Origin: Siphonodentalium dalli
Taxonomy: Eukaryota > Mollusca > Scaphopoda > Gadilida > Siphonodentaliidae
Assembly: GCA_032622095.1 (NCBI GenBank)
Contig: CP136066.1
Location: 225,498,961 to 225,562,960, forward strand
DNA length: 64,000 nt
Direction of reading: 5' to 3'
The number at the start of each line of letters is the position of its first letter. The first letter of the stretch is position 1. The translations under genes were made by a program, and so were the position numbers. Shown here in pieces: positions 46,821 through 59,178 of this stretch. The notes beneath the pieces were generated by a model that saw nothing but the letters and a program-made list of their open reading frames with translations, did no database searches and was not told the origin of the DNA.

Positions 46821-47340
46821 TTTTCAGATAATACGTTTAACCCTTGCAATGCTAAAGCATCATTGATGAGTAGTTATCCCATAGGAAATGTTCAGATAAT
46901 AAGTTTAACCCTTTCTATACTAAACCATCACCGATGAGTAGTTATCCCTTAGGAAATGTTCAGATAATAAGTTTAACCTTTTCTATTATAAATCATCATT
47001 GATACGTAGTTATCCTTTAGGAAATGTTCAGATAATATGTTTAACCTATTCTATACTAAATCATCATTGATGAGTAGTTATCCCATAGTAAATGTTCAGA
47101 TGATAACTGTAACCCGTTGTACACTAAATCACAATTGATGAGTAGTTATCGCATAGGGAATGTTCAGATAATAAGTTTAACCCTGTATATGCTAAATCAT
47201 CATTGGTGAGTAGTTATCACATTGGAAATGTTCTGATAGTAAGTTTGACCCATCTATACTAAATCATCATTGGTGTGTAGTTATCCATTAGGAAATGTTA
47301 AGATAATAAGATTAACCCTATCGGTACTAATGCATAATTA
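46821..47340. repeat. 68 bp tandem repeat, about 8 copies
   Basis: Unit: AATGTTCAGATAATAAGTTT, AACCCTTTCTATACTAAA, ATCATTGATGAGTAGTTATC. Copies are moderately diverged. Confidence 0.88.
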
Positions 47341-47563
47341 ATTATTCTCTAGAAAGTTAGTGTCTTTTAACAAACAAATACTGTGAAGTTAGACCAATAA
47401 CTCAAAATATTAACGTTCTGTTTTTGAGAGCTTCAATTGTACGGCATGATTTAATTTAGTTTTTCGAAAAGTTTTTTCTGCGAACAAATATGGCACTCTA
47501 ATACTGAGGTGCGAATTACCTCCCTTTGAATCTCGTTACGTCCAATCACCTGTTTCTTTTCCA

Positions 47564-48078
47564 CCACACGTGACTAGTATGTCCAGCGACCATTTTATCT
47601 TTAACTTGCACCGCGCGCTCGTGCCGGGTTGATGTAGCGATGGCACGCTATTTTGATAGCACCCGTACGTGACATTAAGAACCCGTAGTATATGTATAGG
47701 AATAATACATATAATTCAATCTACCCTTTGTATCATGGGTACAGTGGAAGCTATTATTATAATATAATGGCAAATAGTCATTTTAACCTATATTACACTG
47801 ACTAATTAATATAATAATCATAAATTTATATGATATTTTATAATACATTTTTGTTTTCCTTATTGCACATCCGTCTACATCCTGTGCACTGTTACCGCTC
47901 GCGGTTTTCTTAATACTCTGATTCTGTTTCTTATCCAGCACACGTGACTCGTATGTCCAATGAGCTTTTTCTCTTTAGTTGGCACCGCGTGCTCGGGGCC
48001 GGGTTGAAGTAGTGATGGCTCGCTATTTCGATATCGCCCGTACGTGACATTAAGAACCCTTAGTATATGTATAGGGAG
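47564..48078. repeat. Direct repeat of about 137 bp, 375 bp apart
   Basis: 47564-47700 and 47939-48077 share CACACGTGACT, GTATGTCCA, GCCGGGTTGA and CCCGTACGTGACATTAAGAA. Confidence 0.85.
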
Positions 48079-49039
48079 CGGTATATAGAGATGCCGTGCT
48101 AAGTACCACGGCCTAAATTCTAGCTCTCCCTAATCGGGAGATAATTTTGGAATTAAGTGATCTGGTATCGCAGTGTTGGGGATTAAGTGACATTAATCAC
48201 CCACTCTAGAATTCCGACTGAGGCGTAGTATGTGATGACACTGTGGTTGCCAAACTCATTAGCAGCTACTCTCCAAAATGTGATTTTAACGAGGAATTGT
48301 TTGGGGGAAATGGTGTCATTACAGGATTTTAAACGTCAATGTTATCTTTAAGGATGAATTCAGGGTTCCAGGCTCATAATACCCCCTAGACCGATTGCAA
48401 CCAAATTTGATGTGGTGACTTGTGGTACCCTGGCGGAGGTTATAACCGCGTTAGTGTTTCAAAATTTTGATTTAAAAGAAAATAATAAAAAAAAATAATA
48501 ATACTTTAATTTGAGCAATATCAATCTAAAAACAACTGAATTTAAAAAAAGTTATTTTTTTTAAAATCAAACTGTTTTAATTAACAAAATGTGCGCGAAA
48601 CGCTCAGAGGCCGCCTCTGTCCAAATATGCGCAAAGCGCACACAGGGGACTCATGCCCCTAATGCGGGAACTCAGACCCCTAACGCACACATGGGACTCA
48701 GGCCCCTAATGCGCAAAGGGGCCGCCCATTTGACGCTGAATAAAGGCTCCCAAAGTGAGCCTGTGTCAGCTAGTTGAATATAAAATAGCATGTTTGGAAC
48801 GAGAATTGCCAACTGAAACATACAGTAGCTTTAAGATATTTAATTATCAATAAAGTTATGGCCCTTTTTGTTGGAATTTGCACTCAATTGTCGTTTCCGG
48901 ATGTTAACTTTAGAAAGTCTCAACTGAATGGAATGAAATTTGGTATGTGCGTCCACTAGCCTAAAATACCGGTCAAGTTCGAATTTGGAATCCGCCCGTC
49001 AACAGTTTCACCAGAGTGATGGCCCTTTGTTTGAATTGA
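48079..49039. other. Unassigned, with a GC-rich island
   Basis: 48589-48775 is much richer in G and C than its surroundings and has repeated CCCCTAA(T/C)GC and GACTCA motifs after an A/T tract (48475-48580). No family recognised. Confidence 0.45.
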
Positions 49040-49335
49040 TGGGTATAAAATAATAAATATGAATCGAAGACGCCTGTCCAGATTGCTCCAGAATTAATAT
49101 TGATTTGATATCGATAGAATGCAATTATCAAGTAGGACATGTTATTGTTAATATTTTTAGAATTATTATATAGTGTTATCCCGCTTGCTACGGTCCCAAA
49201 AACGCGAGCCTTAAAATGCCCCAAATTGATTATATGCAAATTGCACCTTACAATTCGAAACACAAACAATAATAAACTATAGTTGCGTTTCCAGACAATG
49301 GTCTTCGATTCATATTTATTATTTTATACACAAGC
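49040..49335. mobile_element. Foldback element, copy 1
   Basis: ATAAAATAATAAATATGAAT at 49045 is repeated in inverse at 49303-49331; arms of about 30 bp are nearly perfect and continue more loosely outward. Confidence 0.7.
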
Positions 49336-49919
49336 AACTATATAAAACTAGTTATGGGAAGCGATGGATAATATTTAAGCACTCGATGGGACAAGAAACA
49401 ACGCGTTCAACAACTCACAGGGTTGGGTCAAATTTTCCCAATATGGGCATGCAGGTGGGTATTACCTAAGTTACAAAAATTACGTAGAACTTATATATCA
49501 CATGTATAAATTATATACATACAGGCGTGTTTGCATATATACCTATATACATACACTGTACTTGATATGCTATATTTTGTGACCTGAATAAAGATTTTAA
49601 AAAACGAATTTAATATTTTGAACGTCTGGAATTGGTAAGTTTATCGTCAACGAATTTCATTCAAATCAAAGGCCTAGTGTATATATTGGAACCGCGGTTG
49701 TTTATTGATTTTCTATCGATTGCTATAGGGCTTATCTCAAGAAATCAATAAAATGGATGCACTTGACCCCTAAAATAACATGCCATTCTCTTTTATTATT
49801 GTTTGAGGTTGATTGAAACTCTACGATTTGTGCTATTTCGTCAAAAAATAAACATGGTACAAAAACATTGCAACATTGATTTTTAAAGATGGGTTATCTC
49901 TTTGTAAACATGTGTTATA

Positions 49920-50400
49920 TAGTTACCGGGGTATATACTATTAGGGCATGAATCAAAGACTCCTGTTCGGAAATGCTTCTATCGATGATTTTGATTATAT
50001 TTCGAATATTTTCTGGTCTAAAAACGTGTGGTTGCGTAGCTAACAAACAATAGTGTTTAGTTTTAGCAGAGACCAGAAATTTTATTGTGTAATTGTGTCA
50101 CAAATACAGGTTAATTAGACTCAATATCGCTTATAACAATGGAATAAAGCAATAGAAACAATCAATCAGGGGCATTCGACGTTCCGAACGTACCTATGGA
50201 AATAGCCTAATGATCTTTATCATGGTATCGCCTGAATGGTCTATTCCAAAACATAACAATAAAGTGTCCCATTTAATCATCTCATTTCTTAATAAAATAT
50301 TCGAAATAAAACAATATTAATTGATAGAAGCGTTTCAGGACCGGGGTCTTCAGTTCATAATATTTTATACCCACGCAACTATTTCAAATTTGTTATTTAA
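49920..50400. mobile_element. Foldback element, copy 2 (diverged)
   Basis: Inverted arms 49920-50025 and 50290-50400 are alike at roughly two thirds of positions, and share the GAATCRAAGAC/GTCTTCRRTTC type ends with copy 1. Confidence 0.5.
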
Positions 50401-50574
50401 AGAGATAATCCATCTTTAATCTGTTTTAAAATAAGATTTTAAATTATCTGTCTTTTATCGAGTTTTCAGGACGAAATATCCACATTGAAATATAGTAGTT
50501 ATACATGTATATATATATTTCATGAATTCAGGATGTGCCTTACCTGATGATATATAATAACCCTTTCATGACGA

Positions 50575-50705
50575 GAACTGCGCTGTGGTGCATCATTAAA
50601 GATCACGTGCCAGTGCATTATCTTATATACATGTATGCAAGTCACCAGTAGGAAGACTCGCATAAAAACGATAATGCTCTGGCTGACAAGGTCAGTGTAA
50701 ATATT
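50575..50705. mobile_element. Relic of a CCCTTTCATGACG-type hairpin element
   Basis: Begins AACCCTTTCATGACGAG and contains a degraded GTGCATTATCTTATATAC hairpin. It sits just left of MITE copy 4. Confidence 0.5.
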
Positions 50706-50724
50706 CTTAGACCAATGTATTCTC

Positions 50725-51124
50725 TTAACCCTTTACCCAACAAACCGGCCAAAACCGGCCAAATAAAGCTTCAACAGCCTAAAATATCTTCGGTCTGTCT
50801 CAATAGAACCATACAAATATGGATATCATTGGAACCGGCTCCTTGACCACATTGTGATGGTTACAGTTATGCCCTGTGCCAATGCATTCTCTTATATATG
50901 CGAGTCGACCATAGGTCGCCTCGCATATATAAGAGAATGCATTGGCCTAAAAAAAATCTTTTTTTAACACTTTTTACCATTTTTTCTTACATTCTTTAAC
51001 AATTTTATAATTTTTAATGTGTTAAGCCAATGCATTCTCTTATATATGCGAGGCGACCTATGGTCGACTCGCATATATAAGAGAATGCATTGGCACAGGG
51101 CCCTTCTGTTGGGTAAAGGGTTAA
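50725..51124. mobile_element. TTAA-ended double-hairpin MITE, copy 4
   Basis: Longest complete copy (400 bp). The two internal hairpins are inverted relative to each other around an AT-rich centre (about 50950-51025). Just right of it, 51150-51185 holds another half-hairpin. Confidence 0.9.
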
Positions 51125-51419
51125 TTGTATATGTACGAGGCTCCACATGGGATACCCGCATATATATAAGAGAATGCATTGGCACAGTGTATTCGCAAAA
51201 TTTCAGGTAGCTCCATCCATTGCATGTTTGAAGGGGTACTGTTCGCCATTTTCAATAAATTCCCAGTGATAACAACGATCTAATATCGATAATATATAGA
51301 AAACTAAGTAATTTGAGTCGAAGATGTATTCTGTAAACGTTCAGGTTAATAGGTTGTCTTAAAATAAAAGTTAATAATTTGATATACATTTAATTTATGG
51401 CTAGATTCGTCTGCGAACA

Positions 51420-51675
51420 ATATTTGTCGCTACACTTCAGGTTGGTCCATTAAATTTACAAATAACATCATGCATTCGTTGTGGTTATTCCATAAATACT
51501 GTATGTTCGGTCGAGCATCAAGCGAGTTAGAACATAATGGTGCTTTATATTTTAGAGTCGTGATCACATCCCATGAATTTGTGTATTTATGGGCGTCACG
51601 ATATGCATTCACGCACAAATTTACTGATTCTTTAGAAAAGTCGTCCGCTAAATTAGGGGACGTCTCAATCCTTAA
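51420..51675 (-). other. Protein-like repeat fragment, copy 1
   Basis: A minus-strand frame of about 80 codons includes N-L-A-D-D-F-S-K-E-S-V-N-L-C-V-N-A. A second copy of this motif is at 52009-52072. Family not recognised. Two copies in similar frames suggest a decayed mobile-element or duplicated gene fragment. Confidence 0.4.
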
Positions 51676-52008
51676 TTATCTATATAAAGATGAATTCGGT
51701 TAAGTGACAATATCAAACAAGCGGCGAATCTACATTAAAATAAATAAATGAAGATGAACTGAAGTAACTCTATATCACATGTATTATATTTATAAGCCAC
51801 ATTCAAATTGTGAAGCTGATTGGTAAACACTTTTAAATATACGATCCTAAATCACTAATTGAACTGGCATTATAAAAACCAATGCAAATGGAACAACTAT
51901 AAAAAAAACAATCAAATCACAAAAACTTAACACTGTTGGCTGACCCCTTCTGGATCTTGTGCACATATATTTGGTAACCCAGTTGTCGAAAAATAACATA
52001 AATTGTTC

Positions 52009-52072
52009 ACGCACGCATTTACTGATTTTTTAGTAAAATTGTCAGCTAAATTATGGGATGTCATTTTGTCCA
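52009..52072 (-). other. Protein-like repeat fragment, copy 2
   Basis: The minus strand encodes H-N-L-A-D-N-F-T-K-K-S-V-N-A-C-V-N, matching the fragment at 51.6 kb with mostly conservative changes. Too short to name. Confidence 0.4.
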
Positions 52073-53399
52073 GTTACTGTGCCGTTTGAACCAATGCTCT
52101 TATGTCCGCCAATCGCATCCGTAGAACGCATGTGTTAAACTCATTTAATATGTGAAAGCAGCTATAGAAAACGTGGACCACCATGTGTCACGAACTGTCT
52201 GAGACAGAAGTGAAAATATACAATGTACGTTATATCATATTAGCTCCTCTTGTTGCCTTATAGTCCGTATTATTTCGCCCAATTTGGGCGGTTCTCTGGA
52301 GGTGGTTAATTGTGTAACGTGTGTGCCAAGGAAAAACAGACGCAGCATTTGTGTAAATGTTAGCCCAAACTACATTTCGGCTACATTTGAAGTAACGACG
52401 GTTCTGTTATTTAATTCGAGGAATAATACCGCATCAGATGAATTCAGCCCAAATATGCTAACAGTTGTCGTGTAAAACATTTGCAGTAGGTTAACGTTAT
52501 TTGGTATTTGTGGATGTCCTTTAACATGGGGAAAATAGACTACTGCGCTTGAACGAGCATGTAAATTCGTCGTTTTTAATGTATAACAACTTGATAATCA
52601 ATAACAGAGGCATTCTCTGTCAAATACAGTCGCTCTATTTACGATATTAATTGTGGAACTTTCAAAATTAAACTACGCGTAAACGGGTCCCTACTGTAAA
52701 TTATAGAAGGTGTCGGAATCGGCCTACTCGCCCCAGTTCCAACTCGCCCCAGTCGACGTGTGTCAGTTCGGTTCACACTATAAAATGTATCCGAGGCCGA
52801 GTCCGGCTTGGAATAAAAGGTGTATACGGGGTGATATATAGCGTTTGGTCCGTTGTTTCTCAATGAATATTATTGAAATTTGGTGTATATGTCCGGGCTG
52901 GGACATGGAATACAACAACGTTTGAATTGTTTTTAAATTTACAAATTTGTTGATTTTATTCAATTTGTTTCGTTCTGAAACATACTATAAAGTGTATGCG
53001 ACCGGCTCCAAAATAAAAGGTGAGAGCGGACTTGATGTCGCATTATCTTCTTTGTTTATAAATGGACAAGACTGAAATTTAGTACATGGACGACATTATG
53101 TGCTTAGTGTTATAGGTAATCGGATTAACTAATTGGCGACTCTAAACTATTGTGTTTTGGGGTATTTGAGGTTTTTTGTGAAATAATAATTTAGGACGTG
53201 AATACAATTATTTTAAATGATAACTTTATTTAATGATAATAAACACATAAAATATAATAACAAACATGAGACATACATGATTTGTAAACTGTTAACAAAA
53301 GATAACAAATTCAATACATGACAAAGATGACTCAGTGAAGTTTATAAAGTGAACACACAAATATTAAGGTAAGAATCTTTTTAAGGAATGTTACCATTA

Positions 53400-54770
53400 G
53401 CATTACTAAACCCTTTAGCACAGACCACAGTACACTTCACTCATCCGATCATCACCAAACTTCATATTTATCTTGATGTTGATCTATCAGATGAGAGCTA
53501 TCAAATAGTTTTTGAATTTCATAGGAAACAATGGTCGCCAGCGGCCATATTGCATTTACGTTATATGTTATCGCGTCATGTCGATATCTATTATTACTTA
53601 GAAATTTCACCTTTCCAGATTCATAATTGCTCCGTTGACTGTAACAGATGAAATTACCACCCCCCTCTTCGGATAGAGTGTCACTGAAATTTTATTTTGT
53701 CATACTGTCTGTAGTCACTGATTATATGTGGCAATAATATGTAATAAGGTGTAGCACTATTTTATTTTATATTTACATGTAGTGCTGTTTTTATTCAACA
53801 ATTATAATTTCCCCCTAGATCATCATGTGATCGACCATACATAGCGTGTGAGGACCTGGTTGAATTAAGAGGGGTTTTATGGATCACTTCTGTCCTCAAG
53901 CTAGATTATACTTATGCCATTTAATGGCATGTTTCTAACGTGGAGGGGTAGATAAGTTTGAGACCCCACCACTCTTACATTCACACCAAGTTCTCATCTG
54001 TCATGTTCGGATATTATAACCCATAGCCATGATATATGCTTTATTTTGTGTATACTAGTAATATAGTTATTTTCAGTACCTTTATATACCAGTACTGTGT
54101 ATAACAGTGCATATAAATTAATCCATGTGTACAAGTATATTGATTCAACGGATTCAGTGGTTTTGTCCATCAGTCTATCAAATTTGCGGGGGAAAACATG
54201 GCCACCAGCAGTACGCCCTGCTAAATTTCAAATTTGAATAAATTGGCGCACCTGCAGCCAGCTTTTATTGGAGAACTTTTTGTCATGTGGATAGTTTGGG
54301 TCACCACTAGATATGAGCCATATTTTGTTTTCAAACTTTCCTTGTGAAAACATCACTGTCAGCGGTGATCTTGAATTTTACTATTTTTATGGCTAAATAA
54401 TTTGGTTGATCCTATAGACGACATCCCTTGTCCGATCGTCACCAGATTCCACAATGATCTTCTGGATAACCAGGGTGAGAGTAATCTATTTTTTCCGAAT
54501 TTCGTTCAAAAACATGACCACAGGCAGCAATTTGGTATCTTACTCTTTGCATGACTGAAATGTTTAGCAAATGTACAGGCACATCACTCGTCTGATAGTC
54601 ACCAAACTTCATATTGATCTTCGGTGTGACAACTAGATGGGAGCTATCGAATGCTTTGAATTTTTTTGGAAAACATTGTCGCCAGCAGTCATCTTCTGTT
54701 TTGGTTTTTATATACATGTATATCTCTTCATGCGGATAGCCAGTATTACATAGGTACTTCAACTTTCCGC
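53400..54770. repeat. Degenerate repeats with CACCAAACTTCATATT-type blocks
   Basis: Similar 120-130 bp stretches at 53436-53570, 54140-54250, 54420-54520 and 54575-54715: short A/T text around ATCGTCACCA, GAGCTATC and AACAYTGTCGCCAGCAG. This looks like a decayed tandem or LINE/Helitron-type repeat; class uncertain. Confidence 0.6.
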
Positions 54771-54944
54771 ATCCCTGTCATCATTTGAAATGTGTTTTTA
54801 CCTGATACATGCACCCTTCAAAATTTGTTTCGTCGTATCTATTTGAATGACCCCTATGGTAATATTGATATAGATATCTTTGTCAAACATGTCTTTGTAC
54901 AATATACAGGTATTTAGTTTGTAACTAAATCTAAAAATATATAA

Positions 54945-55385
54945 TACTAGCTGGTGGACCCGACATCGTCCGGGCTGTTTCCCCTCTGCTTTTCGGCGAA
55001 TTGCGCGATTTGACCTTGAATTGTCCATTTTACTCCCCGGACAAAAGTCCTAGACAAAAGTACCCGTCGAAATCCGCCCGGCTTTACCCGATTTGACCTT
55101 GAATTGACAATTTTGAAGGTCAAGGTCAGGTTGGGGTTATGATTTGACCCATCCAAAACAAAAAAGTAACGGTAGGTATCAAATTTCGTTGAAATCCTTC
55201 CGTTTTACCAGATTTGACCTTGAATTGATCTTTTTGAATGTCAAAGTCAGGTCGGGGTCAAGATTTGACCGTCCAAAATAATCCCTGGAAATAATTTCCC
55301 CTAGGTATCAAATTTCGTCAAATCTGTCCGGCAGTTTTCCCGGCCATAGCTAACAGACAAACAGACAGACAAAAGTCCAAAAATA
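54945..55385. repeat. Interspersed repeat with GATTTGACCTTGAATTG blocks
   Basis: GATTTGACCTTGAATTG recurs at about 55009, 55089 and 55209, with GTCAAGGTCAGGT-type partners and a terminal (ACAGACAA)n and TATATATTAGACTAGCT. Tail structure suggests a retroposed element. Confidence 0.6.
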
Positions 55386-55394
55386 TATATTAGA

Positions 55395-55790
55395 CTAGCT
55401 AATGCACTCGACTTCGTTCGGGCTATTTAGGGATTTCTTTGTGATCGCCTCCATCTGGACAGTACCCAGTATATACAGCGTCTGGACAAACTGCTGTTAA
55501 ATTGGTCCAGAAACATGCCTATATCAGCACGTTCGATGACATGGTCCCACGTGAAATTGGACCCGTCCATATTGCTCCCGGGATCGAAGTAGTCCTACAC
55601 ACAAAATTTTAGTCGGATCGGTCAAGGTCTAGAAACATGCCTATGAGCGAGGTCAAGTTGACACGTTAAATACCAAAACCGAGTCGGATCGGTCGAGCAG
55701 TGTTAGAGTCTATAACACATACACTCATGCATACATACACACATACATACAGACAGATATTCCAAAATGTATAATCGATAGGTACAACAA
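55395..55790. repeat. Interspersed repeat ending in CATACATACACACATACA
   Basis: Begins ACTAGCTAATGCACTCGACT and ends in an imperfect CATA/CACA simple repeat. Contains GAGTCGGATCGGTC twice-related text (about 55612 and 55681). Probably the start of a second copy of the adjacent repeat type. Confidence 0.5.
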
Positions 55791-56376
55791 TTATATGGTA
55801 GATAGTTCACGGGCGACCTGATGCATGCATCTTAGTTTTCTTGTACATGTATGTTGCAGATATTTCTATTATCTTCTGGTGTCAGTGGTCAATCTGCCAT
55901 GTGATGCGTAGATCCCCAGAACTAAGGAGACGGGCTGGAGATTAATTGAAACTCTTTGTGCATTACGCTCGATTTGGCATGCCTGCCGAAGGGCCAACAT
56001 CGCATACAACCTCATTTGTGTGGACGATGTAGGTCACATGACCTCATCTTTTTCATCGATGTCGGTCAAGTTCGTGTGCCCACAGCTCATTGCGGTTGAT
56101 GTATTTGTTCACATTGTATCTGCACTCAATCTCTATGCGAGCACCAACAAAACACCCCAATATCCCGCTTAAACCTTTACCCAACAGAAGGGCCCTGTTA
56201 TCCCGCTAACGGAGTGGAACTCTAACGGGGACATTGAAAACATTGAACATTAATGCTAATAAGTATTTCATACCCAACATTATTTCCGAAAAAAATGTAA
56301 ATAAGGGCTTCGTCAACCCATTTCCCCAAAAATTTGATATAGTATAATAAAGAATTTTGTTAACTTATATATAGCA

Positions 56377-56612
56377 ACCAAGCCAATGAATGCATCATTT
56401 TAAGAGCGTAGTTCATGATGGATTTTCTCAGGTTTTGAGTACATTTTTCAAAATTTAATATATGTTTGTTGTTCAACATTCTTCACAGTGTTCAGTACAA
56501 GTTCTTAGAAATTGAATTTTTTTTTAAACCTCTATAAAGTTCACATTTTGTTTTTCTAAGATAATCCAACATGAATTATACTCTTAAAATGGTGCATCCA
56601 TTGGCTTGGTTA
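56377..56612. mobile_element. Foldback/MITE with 50 bp inverted arms
   Basis: AACCAAGCCAATGAATGCAT at 56377 pairs with the sequence ending GCCTTGGTT-like text at 56612; arms run about 50 bp with a few mismatches around an AT-rich centre. Confidence 0.82.
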
Positions 56613-58848
56613 CTGTGCTTACTAATATAAGTGAACATAATAATTTATTTTAACTTAACTTTAATTTACATGATTTCAGGCTCACTTGTTTAGATCTATG
56701 TGTGGATCACAATTATTGACATTGCCTTATTCGGATACATGAATATTAATGAGTTTTCCCAAAATGAGGATTCCCCCTTCATCCCTGAAATCAGTTAGAG
56801 TTCTAGTGTTCTCAGACGTAGTTGATAGAAATGAGACGGAATCTGGATATTTATCAGCCTGGTGCACGGCATGTCTACTTATATTAAACACGTGGTGAAA
56901 TATGGTAAAACAGTTCAGTGGAAGACACAGCAGAGCCAAAATAGCGCGTAACCATTCTAATGAATTATGAAAAATGGACAGATTCGTCTTCCTTTTCTAA
57001 GATATGAAAGGTACTCTCAGCTTAATTGTGTTTGGATTTCAGTTAAAAGTTGATGGAACTGTGATAATAAACCCCAGGAAACCACGTAACTGCCTGTCCG
57101 AGTGAAGCGACCGAACATGCGTCAAATCTAGTATTCAATTCAATTCAATCAATTTGTCCCTGGGCTATTTGTTTCGTCAGCGAAAAAAAACATCACTGCC
57201 AATTTGTCAGATAATTTGCAACTATTGACAACAATTTTGTTTGTCAGCGATACTTCCGATGCATAACATAACATCGTCTGATTGTCATCATCCCACTCGT
57301 TGCCATTTAACGACAGTTCCCCGATAGAGGAGAGTGACTAGCTTTAATCGATTTGAGGTGACGAGTCTAAAAAACGACAATTGTCACACAACACGCTGCA
57401 ACGACGAAAACGTTAATTCTGTAATGCTGTGTCAGTAATTAGTAATTACAGCGAAACTCCCACGTGACTGACACCATTGACGTCACTGCACCAACGGGAA
57501 TTTCAAAATGCGTCTGCTGCACGGATGTAATCAAGATACTTTATTTTATCTTTCAATAATACGAGGAATACACTATTCACACACCAATTTTGTAACCACC
57601 ACTGGTCAAGTTGTCCTGCTAATATGCTATGATGTTGGTGGTCCTGCTGAATTGCTATGATTAGGGTAGGGAAAACTTATGCCGTTACGAAAAAACTACC
57701 GTTATTTTTTCTAAAGTTGATTCAACATAATATAGCTAATGTAACTGACGAGAGTTGAATACTCAGATTTAACGCCTCTATATTACTATTTCTTTGGCTT
57801 CGATAGTTAACAATATTTTATTCGAGTCGATGAACCCACCCACCAAAAACTCAAAGTTATAAAATATCGATTTTTTAAATCTGTTATTTTTCACCACCTG
57901 GATATTTGGCAGCCTGGCAAATATTCGACCAGCCGACCGACGTACTCTCGAAACCAAATTGCGTTAAACAAAATGATGATATAATACACGATTTGGAAAA
58001 TTGATACCAGAGTTAACGATACGGGCGGCTTTCCCTGTGGATATAGGTTTTTAAATAGTCACATCCACTAAAACCGCCATAAACAGAAAGAATATTATCT
58101 AATAGGCAGATGTTGTTCTTATACAAATCATAAATATATCGTAGATTGTTTATAGACAAACACTGGGAACTACCATGTCGTCCAATGAAAAAGATTCGTT
58201 GCGCTGTGGAATGCGTAGATAAAATTATTGGCGCAATCAATAATCGCATTTAGATCACACCAAATTTTATTTTACTCGACCACTGTCAATTCAAAATGAA
58301 GCTAATCCACGTCGTGATTGGGAAATGATCATACAGAAAACGTGTACATAATATAATTGTTATCGCAATCCAGTTAGTATTTCCTCCTAACCTATATACC
58401 AAATACGGATTATTACGATGAATCGTATGGTGAGTTGTAAGTTGTAAGCGCACCAAATTAGGAGTTTTACAACCGACGTAAAGCACGCGAATCTAAATAA
58501 GGAAATGGCACAATATCCTGACTCATCGTATAAACAATCCACTGCGCTTTTCGCGAGAAACTGAACAGTCGATCTGTATTTTGTCGGACACAAAACGTGT
58601 TTTGTGAATAATATGGCATTCATATCATCATTATGCTATACTATTAGTATATTCGTGAGGAAATTATCATAATTTGATCATGTTATTTCTAAATTATAAC
58701 CTACAATGAAGGCCGCCCGTCCCTTTAATCGTGGTTAGCATTATGTATGGTCATTAATCGATTCTGATAACTGAAGCAGCATTTCAAAAACTAAATTGTT
58801 GTTGTTGTTATTGTTGTTGTGTGAATCTGATGATACGGGGAATTTCGA
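56613..58848. other. No gene seen
   Basis: AT-rich sequence; only short, unsupported open frames and a GTT tract at 58796-58820. Confidence 0.55.
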
Positions 58849-58867
58849 ATCGAATCGTGTACCTTTA

Positions 58868-59159
58868 ACCCTTTCAGTGCCAAGTATGATTTTTGTATCA
58901 ACCCATATACACTGTGCCGATGCATTCTCTAATATATGCGAGTCGACCATAGGTCGCCTCGCATATATAAGAGAATGCATTGGCCTAAACAATTTTATAT
59001 TATTTTTTATAATTGTTAAAGAATGTATGAAAACCTGACAGAACCATCGGAATCAGAATCAGAATGTTTATTAACCCGCAGGGAGCCTCACACAGATATA
59101 AGCATGCACTGCAGAGTATCGTCTGCTCCTGTATGTGTGGGGCTCTCTGTGGGGGTTAA
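58868..59159. mobile_element. Composite hairpin element between 19 bp direct repeats
   Basis: Starts CCCTTTCAGTGCCAAG, has the GCATTCTC...GAGAATGC hairpin (58920-58984) and then the GGGAGCCTCACAC...GTGTGGGGCTCT hairpin (59080-59152). It is flanked by ATCGAATCGTGTACCTTTA at 58849-58867 and 59160-59178. Confidence 0.75.
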
Positions 59160-59178
59160 ATCGAATCGTGTACCTTTA

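Larger units (their letters stand above)
51186..53399. other. Unassigned intergenic sequence
   Basis: Apart from the two protein-like fragments, 52775-52890 and 52980-53095 are loosely alike (ACTATAAARTGTAT, AATAAAAGGTG). No gene seen. Confidence 0.45.
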
